From contig NC_064820.1 of assembly GCF_024166365.1 (NCBI RefSeq), positions 84,954,001 to 85,018,000 of the forward strand: 64,000 nucleotides of DNA. The letters are read 5' to 3'. The position numbers were made by a program, and so were the translations under genes. The notes under the pieces were generated by a model. It saw only the letters and a program-made list of their open reading frames with translations, did not search any database and was not told where the DNA came from. Below are positions 45,219-56,165 of the stretch, piece after piece. Position 1 is the first letter of the stretch. Each line of letters begins with the position of its first letter. This DNA comes from Elephas maximus indicus (lineage: Eukaryota > Chordata > Mammalia > Proboscidea > Elephantidae).

Positions 45219-45734
45219 CTCCTTTTAGCCAATATACTCTTGAACCTATTTAAACTGCACACTGGTTTCTCTAACACTTAACTTTTATTCGATTCCTTCT
45301 CACAGAGACAACATGCATGAGATTTTATTTTAGAATAGTTTATGTACTTTGTAGGCTCCCCACTTCTGCATGTGGGTGTAGGGCTGCCTGTGTCTGCCTG
45401 TGGTGACTGCAGGATAGATGGGCAGTGCAACTGGAAACGCCTTCTGAGGTTGGGAGTACGGGGCCTGGAGGTGGCCCTGGCTCTCCCTGCTGCCCATTTC
45501 CCCACTGAGTGCAGGCCCCTTTGGTGCTGCCCCTCAGGTCCTCCCTTCCTCCACTTTTCTTCCATCTGCTCCGCTCCCTGCTCTCACTCTGTCCCCCTAC
45601 CCTCCCACCAGCTGACCCCTTCTTGGGGCTTCTTCCTTAGCCCCTTCCTCCTTTTCAGGAATCCTAACATGATTTCAGGAGAGGAGAATGCGAGTCTTAT
45701 CCTTTGTGGCCACTGCTACTACCTCTGCTTTTCT
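45219..45734. other. Intergenic, nothing recognised
   Basis: A GC-richer stretch with an open frame (45342-45794) that has no recognisable domain. No splice or promoter evidence is seen. Confidence 0.35.
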
Positions 45735-45804
45735 TTCTTAAAAAAAAATTTTTATTGTTGTAAAATACACATAACAAAACATTTCCCATTTTGACCATTT
45801 CTAT

Positions 45805-46293
45805 TGTCGCCAGGTGAAAACCCCAGGTTTTGCTCGGTGTGACTTGTTACAGCCAATAAACAAGAGGCTGAGGTGGGAGATCAGAAAGACATTGTAATTT
45901 CATTGTACAAGGAAAGGAGCAATCCAGGCTGCTGCCTCCAAGACTGCTCACAGGCAGCTTGGGGAGGTGGGCTTTTACAGAGAGCAGACAAAGAAATGCA
46001 AATTTATCGTGAATATTCAGGATTGACCTTCAGGCAGTTGCTCAGGGCTTGGGGATGGATATGCATTTTCTTTAGACAAGAGTTCGATCCCCCAAGATGG
46101 AGGAAGGGATAAATTTTTCTTCGTTAAGATGTTACATCTCTACCCAGAGGCAGGTTAAGGCCATTTACGGCCCTTTTTGTGGTTATCTTGTCAAGGACAA
46201 TTTTAGAAGAAAGGGCAGCTTATTTTGCTCCATGTAGGAGAAGTCAGAGCAGATGTCTCTTAGAAGGGTTGGGCTCTGAGGCTGCCTGCCTCA
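45805..46293 (-). mobile_element. Solo LTR with 4-bp duplication (ERV1-like), inside an L1
   Basis: TG...CA ends (tgtcgccagg to tgcctgcctca) and CTAT on both sides (45801-45804 and 46294-46297). Read on the minus strand it ends '...gttttcacctggcgaca' with 'gtttattggctg' before it. A 4-bp duplication is typical of gamma-type ERV LTRs. No internal region. Confidence 0.7.
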
Positions 46294-46406
46294 CTATGTG
46301 TACAATTCAGTGACGTTCATTACACTCATCATGTTGTACAACTATCACCACTGTTTCCAGATTTCTTCATCACTCTGAACAGAAACTCAGTACTCTTTAA
46401 GCAAGA

Positions 46407-46584
46407 TTCCTCCCTGGTGGTGTAGTGGTTAAGTGCTAGGTCTGCTAACCAGAAGGATCAGCAGTTTGAATCCACCAGGTGCTCCTTGGAAACTCTATGG
46501 GGCAGATCTTCTTTGTCCTATAGGGTCGCTATGAGTCAGAATCAACTCGATGGTAATGGGTTTGGTTTTTTTTTTTTTTTTTTG
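46407..46584 (+). repeat. AfroSINE, main subfamily
   Basis: Sense: 'tccctggtggtgtagtggtt', 'gcagtttgaatccaccag', 'gtcgctatgagtcagaatca', followed by a T-run of about 20. Confidence 0.9.
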
Positions 46585-47063
46585 GTCCCTGGTAACCACT
46601 AATGAACTTTGGTCTCTTTGCATTTGTCTATTCTAGATGTTTCATGTACGTGGGTCATACAGTATTTGTCCTTTTGTGTCTTACTTATTTCATTCAGCAT
46701 AATGTTTCCAAGGCTCATGCATGTCATAGCATATATCAGAACTTCATTTTTCTTCACGACTGAATAGTATTCAATTATATGTATATGTCACATTTTGTTT
46801 ATCCATCCATCTATTGATGGACAGCTGGGTTGTTTCAGCCTTTTGGCCATTGTGAATAGTGTTGCAAATTAACACTGGTATACAAGTATCTGTTTGAGTT
46901 CCTGCTTTCAATTCTTTTGGGTAAATACCTAGGTGTGGAATTGCTGGGTCATATGACTACGCAAAGGCATTCGACTGTGCGGATCAGAGAGAGGCCTGCC
47001 TGCAGGCACAGTTGAGAAGAGGCTGTCCTAATCGAAGAACTGTACCTTGAATTGTAACCTATT

Positions 47064-47246
47064 CCCACCGCCATCCAGTCAATTCTGACTCATGGTGACC
47101 TTATAGGATAGAGTAGAACTGCCCTACAGAGTTTCCAACGCTGTAAATCTTTATGGAAGCTAACTGCCACATCTTTCTCCTGAGGAGCAGGAACTTTTGG
47201 TTGGCAGCAGAGTGCTTTAACCACTGTACCACCAGGGCTTCTTGTG
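47064..47246 (-). repeat. AfroSINE embedded in LTR copy B
   Basis: Flanked by TAACCTATT and TAATCTGTT (each one substitution from TAACCTGTT). It has the same internal deletion ('gaggagcagga' joined to 'acttttgg') as the SINE in copy A and sits at the same LTR position. Confidence 0.86.
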
Positions 47247-47429
47247 TAATCTGTTACTTCCCTAATAAACTCCATAACTCTGAGTATGGTCTGTGAGTTC
47301 TGTGTGACCATTGCAACAAATTATTGAAGCCAGAAGAGAAGTAGAGAATGCTGTGGGAGGGACAGCTGGTGTCAGAACTGGTAAAAAGATTGGAGAGTTG
47401 AGGTATGCTTGACCTCCACCTGATAGCAA

Positions 47430-47597
47430 TTGGAGTCCTGGTGGCACAGTGGTTAAGAGCTCGGCTGCTAGCCAAAAGGTCAGCCATTAGAATCCACCAG
47501 CCACTCCTTGGAAACCCTACGAGGCAGTTCTATTCTGTTCTATAGGGTCACTATGAGTCAGAATTGACTGAATGACAATGGGTTTTTTGGTTTCCTA
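47430..47597 (+). repeat. AfroSINE, main subfamily
   Basis: Sense: 'gagtcctggtggcacagtgg', 'cactatgagtcagaattgac'. The repeated TAGCAAT on both sides is a target duplication. It is absent from copy C at the corresponding place, so it inserted only in copy B. Confidence 0.88.
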
Positions 47598-47698
47598 GCA
47601 ATCAGCCTTGAGCTGTGTGACGCTGATAATGATTCTCCCCATCGTGGACATAGATGAGGAGGTCTGACGCTGCAACCACACCATTTTTACACACACAA

Positions 47699-48204
47699 GG
47701 AGGTATAACAAGTCAGGTTATTATGAGTAAGGTTAGAAAGAAAGTAAGGTTAGAGATACCAAATAAATAAAATGCTACAGAGGCACAAAGAAGGGATCAT
47801 GCGTTCTCTATGGGATCAGTGGAGACTGTCTGTTCAGTCTTTAGTATAAAGAAAGCAATTCAACTTTCTGATTGCAGTTATGGGATCTCCCTGTTTTGAA
47901 GGTTAAAATCCCAAACCATAAAGCTCAGAGTCCATATACTACAATCAGGCATCTTAAACAATCATACACAGAGATTGTGGATTTCCTGAGTCTTGTTTGT
48001 AGCACGGTGGATGAGCTTTCTTTGCGGACACATCATGTTATTACTCAGTTCACCTTCTCCCTTGCTGCTTCTGTTACATGGTATGCCTTCCTTTGCATTA
48101 AAGAGAAATTAAATCTTTTGGCGTTGAATTGGGGCAGAGAATAGCATGCCAGTGCATCTGATGAGAGAATTTTTGCACACAAGTTTATTTGTGCCTGTTT
48201 AATG
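47699..48204. other. Intergenic, nothing recognised
   Basis: Unassigned sequence between LTR copy B and the inverted RTE element. An open frame at 47872-48144 has no recognisable domain. Confidence 0.35.
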
Positions 48205-48620
48205 TTGTTGTTGTTGTTAAGTGCCTTTGAGTCAATTCATAGTGACAACAGAAACACTGCCTGGTCTGTGCCATCCTCACAATCATTGCTGTTTGAGCCA
48301 TTGTTGCAGCCACCATGTCAATCCATCTCCTTGAGGGTCTTCTTCTTTTTCACTGACCTTCTACCTTACCAAGCATAATGTCCTTCTCCAGGGACTGGTC
48401 CCTCCTGACAACATTTCCAAAGTATGAGGGATGAAGCTTTGCCATTCTCACTTCTAAGGAACGTTCTGGCCATACTTCTTCCAACAGGTTTGTTCATTCT
48501 TTTGGTAGTCCATGGTACATTCAATATTATTCACCAATACCATAATTGTAAGGCATCAATTCTTCTTCAATCTTCCTTATTCATTGTCCAGCTTTTGCAT
48601 GCATATGAAGTAATTGAAAA
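48205..48620 (-). repeat. RTE (BovB-like) LINE 3' end, inverted
   Basis: Starts with (gtt)n, the complement of the RTE (aac)n tail. Then 'gagggtcttcttctttttca', 'catgtccttctccagg'-like text and 'gcttttgcatgcatatgaag'. It continues at 49526 after the LTR insertion. Confidence 0.85.
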
Positions 48621-49525
48621 TACTGTGTGTAAAAATGGCATAGCTGAGGCTTCTCACTGCCCAGTCTAACTTCACAAGAAGGAAGGAGAATCAAGATCAA
48701 CAGCCCAAGGCTGATTCCTGTGAGACAGAGGTCAAACACACCTCTTCTCTCCACCATCTTTACCAATTCTGACACCAACTGTGCCTCTTATGGCACTCTC
48801 TGCTTCTCTGATGAGTTCGATAATCCATTGCAGTGGCCACATAAAACTCAGACAATACTCATGATTATGGGGTTTATTAGGGAAGCAACAGGTTACAGTT
48901 CGGGTTCGGGAGTACTCAGGATAGTTTTTCCATTAGGACAACCTCTTTTCAGCTATGCCTGTGGGCATGCCTCTCTCTGGCCCCTCAGACTCTGCCCTGC
49001 TTGGGCAAGTGTTATAAATCTCATTTAGCTCTGCCAATAAATGCCCAGAAGTACTCTATTCCTCCAGTAAGTGTTAGCCCGAGGGCGCCCAGCTCTAGCC
49101 TGTTGGTCAGCAAACCTAGCTCCACCAAGTGCCTGAGGCGTCCTGCCCATCACTCAGCTTTCTCACTCTGTGGGCCGGGAAACTCACTGTGCCATCAGAT
49201 GCCAGTCTCTCCTTTCACTGTCTCCTGCCACCGTTTCTCTGCCATCACTTCTGGCTGTCTTCAGTGTTCAGCCCTCTCTCAGTCTCCCAGTTCCTGGAGC
49301 TTCTCAGCACAGGGTTCCAGGGTCCAAAGGGCGCACTCTGTTCTTGGCTCTTCTCCTTCAGTGGTGGTGAGACCCTCCTTCTGCTCTGGAATTGCATCTC
49401 TTTTTTAAGCCTAGAGGGATGGCAAAACTGATCAATCCCCTTAGTGGAGCACAATTACCTTATTTGTACAGTCCCACCCAATCTGGGAGTTACAAGACCA
49501 AGGCCACACAAAAGCGACACATCAT
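48621..49525 (-). mobile_element. LTR-like element, copy C, inserted in the RTE
   Basis: Inverted copy of the A/B family. Starts 'tgtgtgtaaaaatggcatag' (complement of the end in copy B), contains the empty SINE site 'aacaggtta' at 48887-48895, and 'cccacccaatctgggagtta' near the far end. The RTE sequence resumes after about 49525. Open frames at 49001-49431 are chance frames within it. Confidence 0.7.
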
Positions 49526-50345
49526 ACCACACCATGGCTCAGGTCAGACACACCTTAGTCCTCAAAGTGACATCTTTGTTTTTTAACCCTTTTGCAGAAG
49601 ATTGCCCAATGCAATATGTCATTTGATTTCTTGACTGCTGCTTCCATGGTGTTGATTGTGGATCCAAGTAAAATGAAATCATTAAAAACTTCAATATTTT
49701 CTCCATTTATCATAACGCTAATTATTGGCCTAGTTGTGAGGATTTTTGTTTTCTTTATATTGAAATGTAATCCATACTGAAGGCTGTAATTTTTGATCTT
49801 CACCAGTAAGTGCTTTCAAGTCCTCTTCACTCTGTGTCATCTGTACATTGCAGATTGTTAATGAGTCTTCCTCCAATCCTGATGCCCCATTCTTCTTCAT
49901 ATAGTCCAGTTTCTCGTATTATTTGCTCAGCATACAGACTGAATAAGCATGGTGAAAGGATACAACTTTGACTCACACCTTCCCTGACTTTAAACCACAC
50001 AGTATCCCCTTGTTCTGTTCAAATGACTGCCTCTGGGCCTATGTATAGCTTCCTCATGAGCATAATTAAGTGTTCTGGAATTCCCATTCTTCCCATGTTA
50101 TCACGAATTTGTTAGGACCCACACAGTCCAATGCCTTTGCATAGTTAATAAACCACAGATAAACATTTTGCTGGTATTCTTTGCTTTCAGCCAGGATCCA
50201 TCTGACATCAGCAACGATATCCCTTGTTCCATGTCCTCTTCTGAAGTCGGCTTGAATTTCTGACAGTTCCCTGTCCATGTACTGCTGCTGCTGCAGCCTA
50301 GTTAATAGCAATCTTCTATTGCTGCAATTTCTCTTGAGAGTGTAT
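49526..50345 (-). repeat. RTE (BovB-like) LINE, reverse transcriptase region, inverted
   Basis: On the minus strand it encodes RTE reverse transcriptase pieces: an 'IQADFRRGHGTRD' motif near 50240 and 'NIKKTKILTTRP', 'FILLGSTI' near 49700. Several stops and frameshifts make it a dead copy. This is the upstream continuation of 48205-48620. Confidence 0.85.
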
Positions 50346-51120
50346 ATCTGGTGGAAGGAATTTTAAAACACTAGTGCAGTTGATTGCACAACCAGAATGA
50401 ATACTATTCCAGAGAACCACGCCGAAAGCTGAAACTTCAGGAACGATGCCTGGTATGTGTGGTTGGCCCCTGTGTCTTTTCCTGGCTATCGTTCAGAGTG
50501 TATCTAAACCATGATTTTAGATTCCTACCAGGAAACTTACTATCTGCAAAAGATTCATGTACATGTTGGATGACCTGAATCACAACATTATAATGAGTAT
50601 TCCAGACAAAGTTTTCCCTAAAAAAAAGAAGTCTCATTTTTCGAAAAATGAGCTTTAAAAATGGTTTCATCTAGTGATGGTCATCTGAGCTCAGGGGACC
50701 TGACCACAGCATCCATTTTACCCCTAGTATGTTTTTTACTGGTAGCCACGGCAGGGGTTCTGTTAGTATCTTTTTTCTCTTGGTGATTAAAAATCAGTAA
50801 AATGATGCTGTAGGCAAAGATGAAAGGTTTGTGACCAGTGATCGTGCAATGTGGTCCTTTTTGGTAAAGTTGGACGAGAAAGCCTTGAATGTCTCTTTCA
50901 ACTCTAATATTCTACAATTCAGTGCCATGTTTTGATATAATCCTTAGTGAGGGAAAAAACCAATCACTTAATAGAATTTAAGAGCACTCTTAACTTTCTC
51001 TCTAATTATCCATATGACTTTGAGCCAATCATTTTACCTGTATTGTCCTCAGCTCATTCACTTATAAAATGAAGGTTCTTTAGCTCTGATATGCTATTAT
51101 TCTATGTGCTATGAGCATGT
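50346..51120. other. Intergenic, mostly unassigned
   Basis: A weak MIR-like segment may be present at 50990-51110 ('atatgactttgagccaatca', 'cacttataaaatgaaggttc'). No gene. Confidence 0.35.
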
Positions 51121-51124
51121 AATA

Positions 51125-51350
51125 ATAGTTAACATTCATGGAGAAATTTCCACATGCCAGACATTGTCCCAAGTACCTGACTGAACTCATTTGAACTTCA
51201 TAATGACTCCATAAAGCAGGTACTGTTATTTTCCTCTTTTTTCAGAGAGGAAAACTAAGACACAAGGATGTTATTTAACCTTCCCAGGTCACATAGCCAA
51301 TAGGTAATAGAGCCAGGATTTGAACCCAGGCAGTTTGGCTTTAGAACTTA
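51125..51350 (-). repeat. MIR SINE
   Basis: Inverted MIR core: 'gagaggaaaactaagacaca', 'cccaggtcacatagccaata', 'gccaggatttgaacccaggc'. Confidence 0.8.
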
Positions 51351-51837
51351 TATACCACTGTGTCATACTGTCTCATGTAGCCTTCTAAGCAGTCCACTGA
51401 AAAACTTGGTTTTACTCAAAGCAGAGGTATCAATGTCATGACATTGCTATCATTAATTGTTTCAATAATATTTGTTTAGCATTAGGCCATTAAACAAATT
51501 CATTAAGCAACTTCTGTAGACCCAGTACACTATTTGACTGTCAGAGAATAAAAACTTAAGTTCATGCTTTCAGAGGTATAAGTGATATAACAAGGCCTAT
51601 ATTTGAGGTAACCAGAAACTATTAGAAGGTACCATTTTTTCAAGCAAACAAGTCCAATATGAACCCAGACAAAGGCTTCAATGTACAGCAATGCTTAGCA
51701 AAGGCCTAATAAAGAAGAGAGGCCTAGGGAGACGTGAGACTCTAGCTGACCCTGAAGGTGGGTACATTGGATTTAGATTGGCACAGAGGAGGCATTCCAT
51801 GTGTGGTATGCTACATGGCAGGGCTTTGAACCCCTGC

Positions 51838-51985
51838 TGAAATTTGCATTTCTAACAAGTTCCCAGGCAATTCTAATGCTGCTGGTTAGGGATCAATTCT
51901 GAGGACCACTAGAGCAGTGGTTCTTAAGAATCACCTGGGGATTTTGTTAAAACATAGATTCTGATTCAGTATATCTGGGGTAAAA
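51838..51985. repeat. Two MER5A-like hAT fragments in opposite orientation
   Basis: 'atttgcatttctaacaagtt' and 'cccaggcaattctaatgctg' are an inverted MER5A-type piece. It is followed at about 51912 by a sense piece, 'cagtggttcttaagaatcac' to 'gattcagtatatctgggg'. Confidence 0.6.
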
Positions 51986-53195
51986 ATAAAAATTCTCGGT
52001 GGGGATTCAAACCGGAATGAACTGGTTAGAAGCCCTGTACATAAAGGCGTAGAAATGGAATGACTCTGGCAAGGAATCTGAAGACAAATACAAGGATACC
52101 GGTTTTGATAATAAGCTTGAGACCGATCAGAAAGTGTTGATTGGTGATCTTGGGAACTGAAGTTGATGATATCCACAGTCATGGGAATATGTGGTTTGAG
52201 GATGCATATGAGAAGAATAAAAGTCTAAGTGCAATATTAAAGGATTCACATAGTCAGGGATGGGAGATGGAATGTTATTGTTTCAGGAACATCGTAGGAG
52301 GAGGGGTTTTATGAAACCGTAAACTGTGTTATGGTAAATGAAGCCAAAAAAAAAAAAAAAGTCGTGAAAGATAAAGTGAAGAAATGCTCCTGAATATCAT
52401 TAGAAGAATGTCACATTGCACTGAACACTTTTCATAGAGTAGGTTGTTAGAAATCAGATTGCAAGGGATTACCACAGGAAAGAGTATAAAGAATAGGAGC
52501 AGGTATAAGCTCATGAGTAATATGACAGATAAAGGGACAAAAGAAATGGGTCTGGAGTAGAAGACTCAAGATAAAGTTTTTGAAGGAGATGACAGGGTGA
52601 ATCTGCATATTTATGAAGACAGAATTAGCCATTAAAGCCTGAAGATGCTGGAGAGAAGAGGGATGTGATCCTAGGAATCACCCTAAGTTTAAGAGGATGA
52701 GATCTAAAGCTTAGCAGTGGTGTTGGCATTAGAAATGAGAGACTTGCTTTATCTCTGACACTGGAGGAAGTTTCAAGGCGGATATGGAATGATGAGGTAG
52801 CTTAAATCTTGCAAATTTCCCCATTATGTTAAAAAGTAGATTGAAAAAGCCTGAGAAGAAGAGATTGGGATTTAAAAAGAAAAAAAAGGAGAGGAAAAAG
52901 AGAGAGAGAGAGAACAATTTAGAGAATGTACCAGGAAATTAGCAAAAAAAAAAAAAAGGTAAATAGAAGCATTGCTGACACTAGCAAAGACCAAATTCAA
53001 ATTAATATGAAGGAACTAAATCAAGTGAGAAAGCCTTCAAAGATATTCTTTAAATATTTATTCAATCTTTGCAAAAAAAAAAATGAAAATGAGGTTGGCT
53101 CCAGAATGGAACAGCATCAATTTACATTTTACCAACTATTTCAGAAGTTTTATGTGGAGACCTGGGTTTTAGCACCCCTTAACAGTTGGTCCTGA
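51986..53195. other. Intergenic, nothing recognised
   Basis: Purine-rich in places, with a (ga)n run at about 52895-52914 and A-runs at 52347-52361 and 52945-52957. No coding signal. Confidence 0.35.
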
Positions 53196-53405
53196 AGGAA
53201 CCCTGGTGGCATAATGGTTAATTGCTCGTTCGCTAGCTGAAAGCTTGGAGATTTGAACCAGCCCAGCAAGCTCCATGGAAGAAAGATCTGACGATCTGCT
53301 TCTGTAAAGATTACAGCCAAGAAAACCCTATGGGGCAGTTCTACTCTGTCACATGAGGTTGCTATGAGTCAGAAATCGACTCAAGGGTACTGAACAACAA
53401 CAAAG
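53196..53405 (+). repeat. AfroSINE with RTE-like (aac)n tail
   Basis: Sense: 'ggaaccctggtggcataatg', 'agatttgaaccagcccagc', 'ttgctatgagtcagaaatcg', and an end 'gtactgaacaacaacaaag'. The approximate duplicate 'ttggtcctgaa'/'ttggccctgag' flanks it. Confidence 0.87.
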
Positions 53406-53767
53406 TTTGGCCCTGAGGATAATGGAGAAAGGAATAGGATCCTAGGAGTCATCTTAAGAACCAAAAGATGGTGGAATCTCTAATCTCAGCAGTGGGTCTC
53501 GACTCTACCAGTTTGCACAGTTCTGTGGCTTCCTCTAATAATACTTTGTTGTCCAGAAGCTTAATTGGGGAACCAGGTTCACTTATTCATTTGGTATGTA
53601 CTTCAAGGCTATACATATATGCATAAATGGATTTCTTTTTCTCCTTTAGCCAGTGAACCTGTTGTCTGCCTTTTGTATTAAAGAGAATTAAATGCAACAA
53701 AACTAATAATATCATCTGACATGGTGTTAAATTTGTATGGAGCAAACAGTCCTCTCCCACACACCCC

Positions 53768-53936
53768 GGCCCCATTGCCATAGAGTCAATTCTGACTCAT
53801 AGTGACCCTATAGACCCTACAGAATAGAGCCAAACTGCCCCATAGGGTTTCCAAGGAGTGGCTGGTGGATTTGAACTGCTGACTTTTTGGTTAGCAGCTG
53901 TAGCTCTTAACCAGTGTGCCATCATGGCTCTGGTGA
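53768..53936 (-). repeat. AfroSINE, main subfamily
   Basis: Antisense: 'ccatagagtcaattctgact', 'gtggctggtggatttgaact', head 'accagtgtgccatcatggct'. A small local duplication 'tagaccctacaga' is present. Confidence 0.87.
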
Positions 53937-54390
53937 AAGAGTTAGGCCAATTATGTTTGAAAAGTGGGAATGGTAAAAGTTCTGAAATGGAAATAATGTT
54001 TCTACACATCACTCAAAGCAGTAAAATACCACCTACTAGTAAACTATGAATAAGTTATATGTGTATATTGTAACACCTAGAGCAACCACTAAGAAAACTA
54101 TAGAAAGTGATATACTCAAAAACATCATAAATAAATCAAAACGGAATTCTCAAAAATGCTCAAGTAACTCACAAGAAGGTAAGAAAAGAGAAACAGAGGA
54201 ATAATAATCAGGAAACAAACTGAAAGCAAATAATACAATGACATATTTAAACCCTAACATATCGATAACTACTCTAAATGTAAATGGCCTAAATACACGA
54301 ATTAAAAGATGAAAATTGACAGAGTGAGGGAAAAACAAAACAAAACACAATCCAAATATATGCTGTCTACAAGCAACTTAACCAAAAAAA

Positions 54391-54556
54391 TTGGAAACCC
54401 TGGTGGCGCAGTGGTTAAGTGCTGCAGCTGCTAACCAAAGGGTCAGCAGTTCAAATCTGCCAGGCTTTCCTTGGGAACTCTATGGGGCAGTTCTACTCTG
54501 TCCTATAGGGTTGCTATGAGTCAGAATCGACTCGACGGCACTGGGTTTTTGAGGGG
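54391..54556 (+). repeat. AfroSINE, main subfamily, well preserved
   Basis: Sense: 'accctggtggcgcagtggtt', 'gcagttcaaatctgccagg', 'cagaatcgactcgacggcac'. One of the least diverged copies in the window. Confidence 0.92.
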
Positions 54557-54903
54557 GGAGTTTACAAGCAACTTACTTCAAGTATAATGACATAAGTCGG
54601 TTGAACATAAAAGGTTGGAAAAAGATATACCATACATCATTACTTTAATGGCTGTATTAGTTTCAGATAGAGTAGACTTTAGAACAAAGAAAATTACTAG
54701 GGACAAAAAGGGCTCAACAAAGTGATAAAAGGATCAATTCACTAAGAAGACATAGTGATCCTAAATGTGTGTACCAAACAACGCTTCGAAATACATGAAG
54801 TAAAAATTGATAGAGTTGAAAGAACAAATAGACACATCTATAATTATAGTTTGGAATTTCGACACTCTGCTCTCAACAATTGATAGAATTACTAGACAGA
54901 AGA

Positions 54904-55357
54904 TGTTATGGATTGAATTGTGCCCCCCAAAATATGTCAACTTGGTTATGCCATGGTTCCCAGTATTGTGTGATTGTCTACCAATTTGTTATCTGATGTG
55001 ATTTTCCTATGTGTTGTAAATCTTACCTCTATATGTTAATGAGGCAGGACACAATCTACAGGATTAGGTTGTATCTTGGGTCAATCTCTTTTAAGGTATA
55101 AAAGTGAGAAGTGAGCTGAGAGACAGAAGGATCTTCTATCACTAAGAAAGCAGAGCCGGGAGCAGAGTGCATCCTTTGGACTCGAGGTCCCTGCGCCAAG
55201 AAGTTCCTAGAACCAACAGAGAGAGAAAGCCTTCCCCTAGAACTGGTGCCCTGAATTCAGATTTCTAGCCTCCTAAATTGTGAGAGAATAAACTTTTGTT
55301 TGTTAAAGCCATCCACTTGAGGTATTTCTGTTATTGTAGCACTAGATAACTCAGACA
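54904..55357 (+). mobile_element. Solo LTR, MaLR-like family, perfect 5-bp duplication
   Basis: Starts 'tgttatggattgaattgtg' and ends 'agataactcagaca', 454 bp. Flanked by GAAGA at 54899-54903 and 55358-55362. Same family as 11953-12457 and 13767-14271. It interrupts an older L1. Confidence 0.87.
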
Positions 55358-56044
55358 GAAGATAAGCAAAGATATAACTGAATTAAATAGCATCATCAAC
55401 AAATATGACCTAATTAACATTCATAGAATGGCCCACTCAACAACAGCAGAATACATATTGATTAAGATAGACTATATCCCAGGTCATAAAGCAAACTTCA
55501 ACAAATTAAAAAAAATGAAATTGTATGTTCTCAGGCCATAATCAAATCAAACTAGAAATCAAAACAGCAAGATGCCCAAACACCTGGAAATTAAACAGCA
55601 TATCCATAGACAGTCCGTAGGTCAAAAAGGAAGACTCGAAGAAAAAAAATAGAACTGAATAATAATGAAAACAAAACATATTCTGTTAAGAGAATGAAAA
55701 GACAAGTTATAGGCTGAGAGAAAATATTCACAAAACACATATCTGATAAAGACTTGTATCCAAAATATAAAAAGAATTCTTAAAACCCAACAACAAGAGA
55801 ACAAACAACCCAACAGAAAAATGGGATAAAAAGATGTGAATATACACCTCACTCAAAGAAGACATACAGATGAAAACAAGTATATTAGAAGTATAAACAC
55901 ACACATATATATACTTAACACATTATAAAAAATAAAAATATCCTGAATATCATTGGTCATTAGGGAATTATAAATTAACAATGAGATACCACTACACATC
56001 TATTAAAAAAAAATTTTTTTTGAATGCCTAAAATCTTAATAAAA

Positions 56045-56165
56045 AAAAATTCCAGACTGTCTTTCAAAATGGTTGTACCATTTTGCATTCCCACCAGCAA
56101 TGAATAAGAGCTCCCGTTGCTGTGCATTCTTGCAAGTAGAAAATGTCAGCACCGCAAAAAAAAAA
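56045..56165 (-). repeat. Inverted L1 ORF2 3' fragment
   Basis: 'atggttgtaccattttgcat' and 'tcccaccagcaatgaataag' are the reverse complement of the ORF2 C-terminal coding region (compare 27890-27925 on the plus strand). Confidence 0.7.

Larger units (their letters stand above)
45735..46960 (-). repeat. Old L1 3' end, inverted, interrupted twice
   Basis: 'tgtaaaatacacataacaaa' at the left continues as 'tgtacaattcagtgacgttc' at 46298 and 'tgtacaactatcaccactgt', then 'ccatctattgatggacagct' and 'gtggaattgctgggtcatat'. It is interrupted by an LTR (45805-46293) and a SINE (46407-46584). Confidence 0.75.
46970..47698 (+). mobile_element. LTR-like element, copy B, with two embedded SINEs
   Basis: 5'-truncated relative to copy A. 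Contains 'gagagaggcctgcctgcag', 'cctaatcgaagaactgtacc', the SINE at 47064-47246, 'cttccctaataaactcc', 'agctggtgtcagaactgg', a second SINE at 47430-47597, and an end 'accatttttacacacaca' that copy C shares. Confidence 0.7.
54050..55900 (+). repeat. Old L1 with broken ORF2, interrupted twice
   Basis: ORF2-derived text: 'actctaaatgtaaatggcct' (endonuclease start), 'gatagagtagactttagaac', 'actatatcccaggtcataaa', and a later part 'aatgggataaaaagatgtga'. It is interrupted by the SINE at 54391-54556 and the LTR at 54904-55357. Many stops and a large internal deletion; non-functional. Confidence 0.75.

Noticed and set aside
49001-49431. Overlapping Ser/Pro-rich open frames of 100-135 aa
   Set aside because: They lie wholly inside LTR copy C and overlap each other in several frames, which is expected of C-rich LTR sequence.
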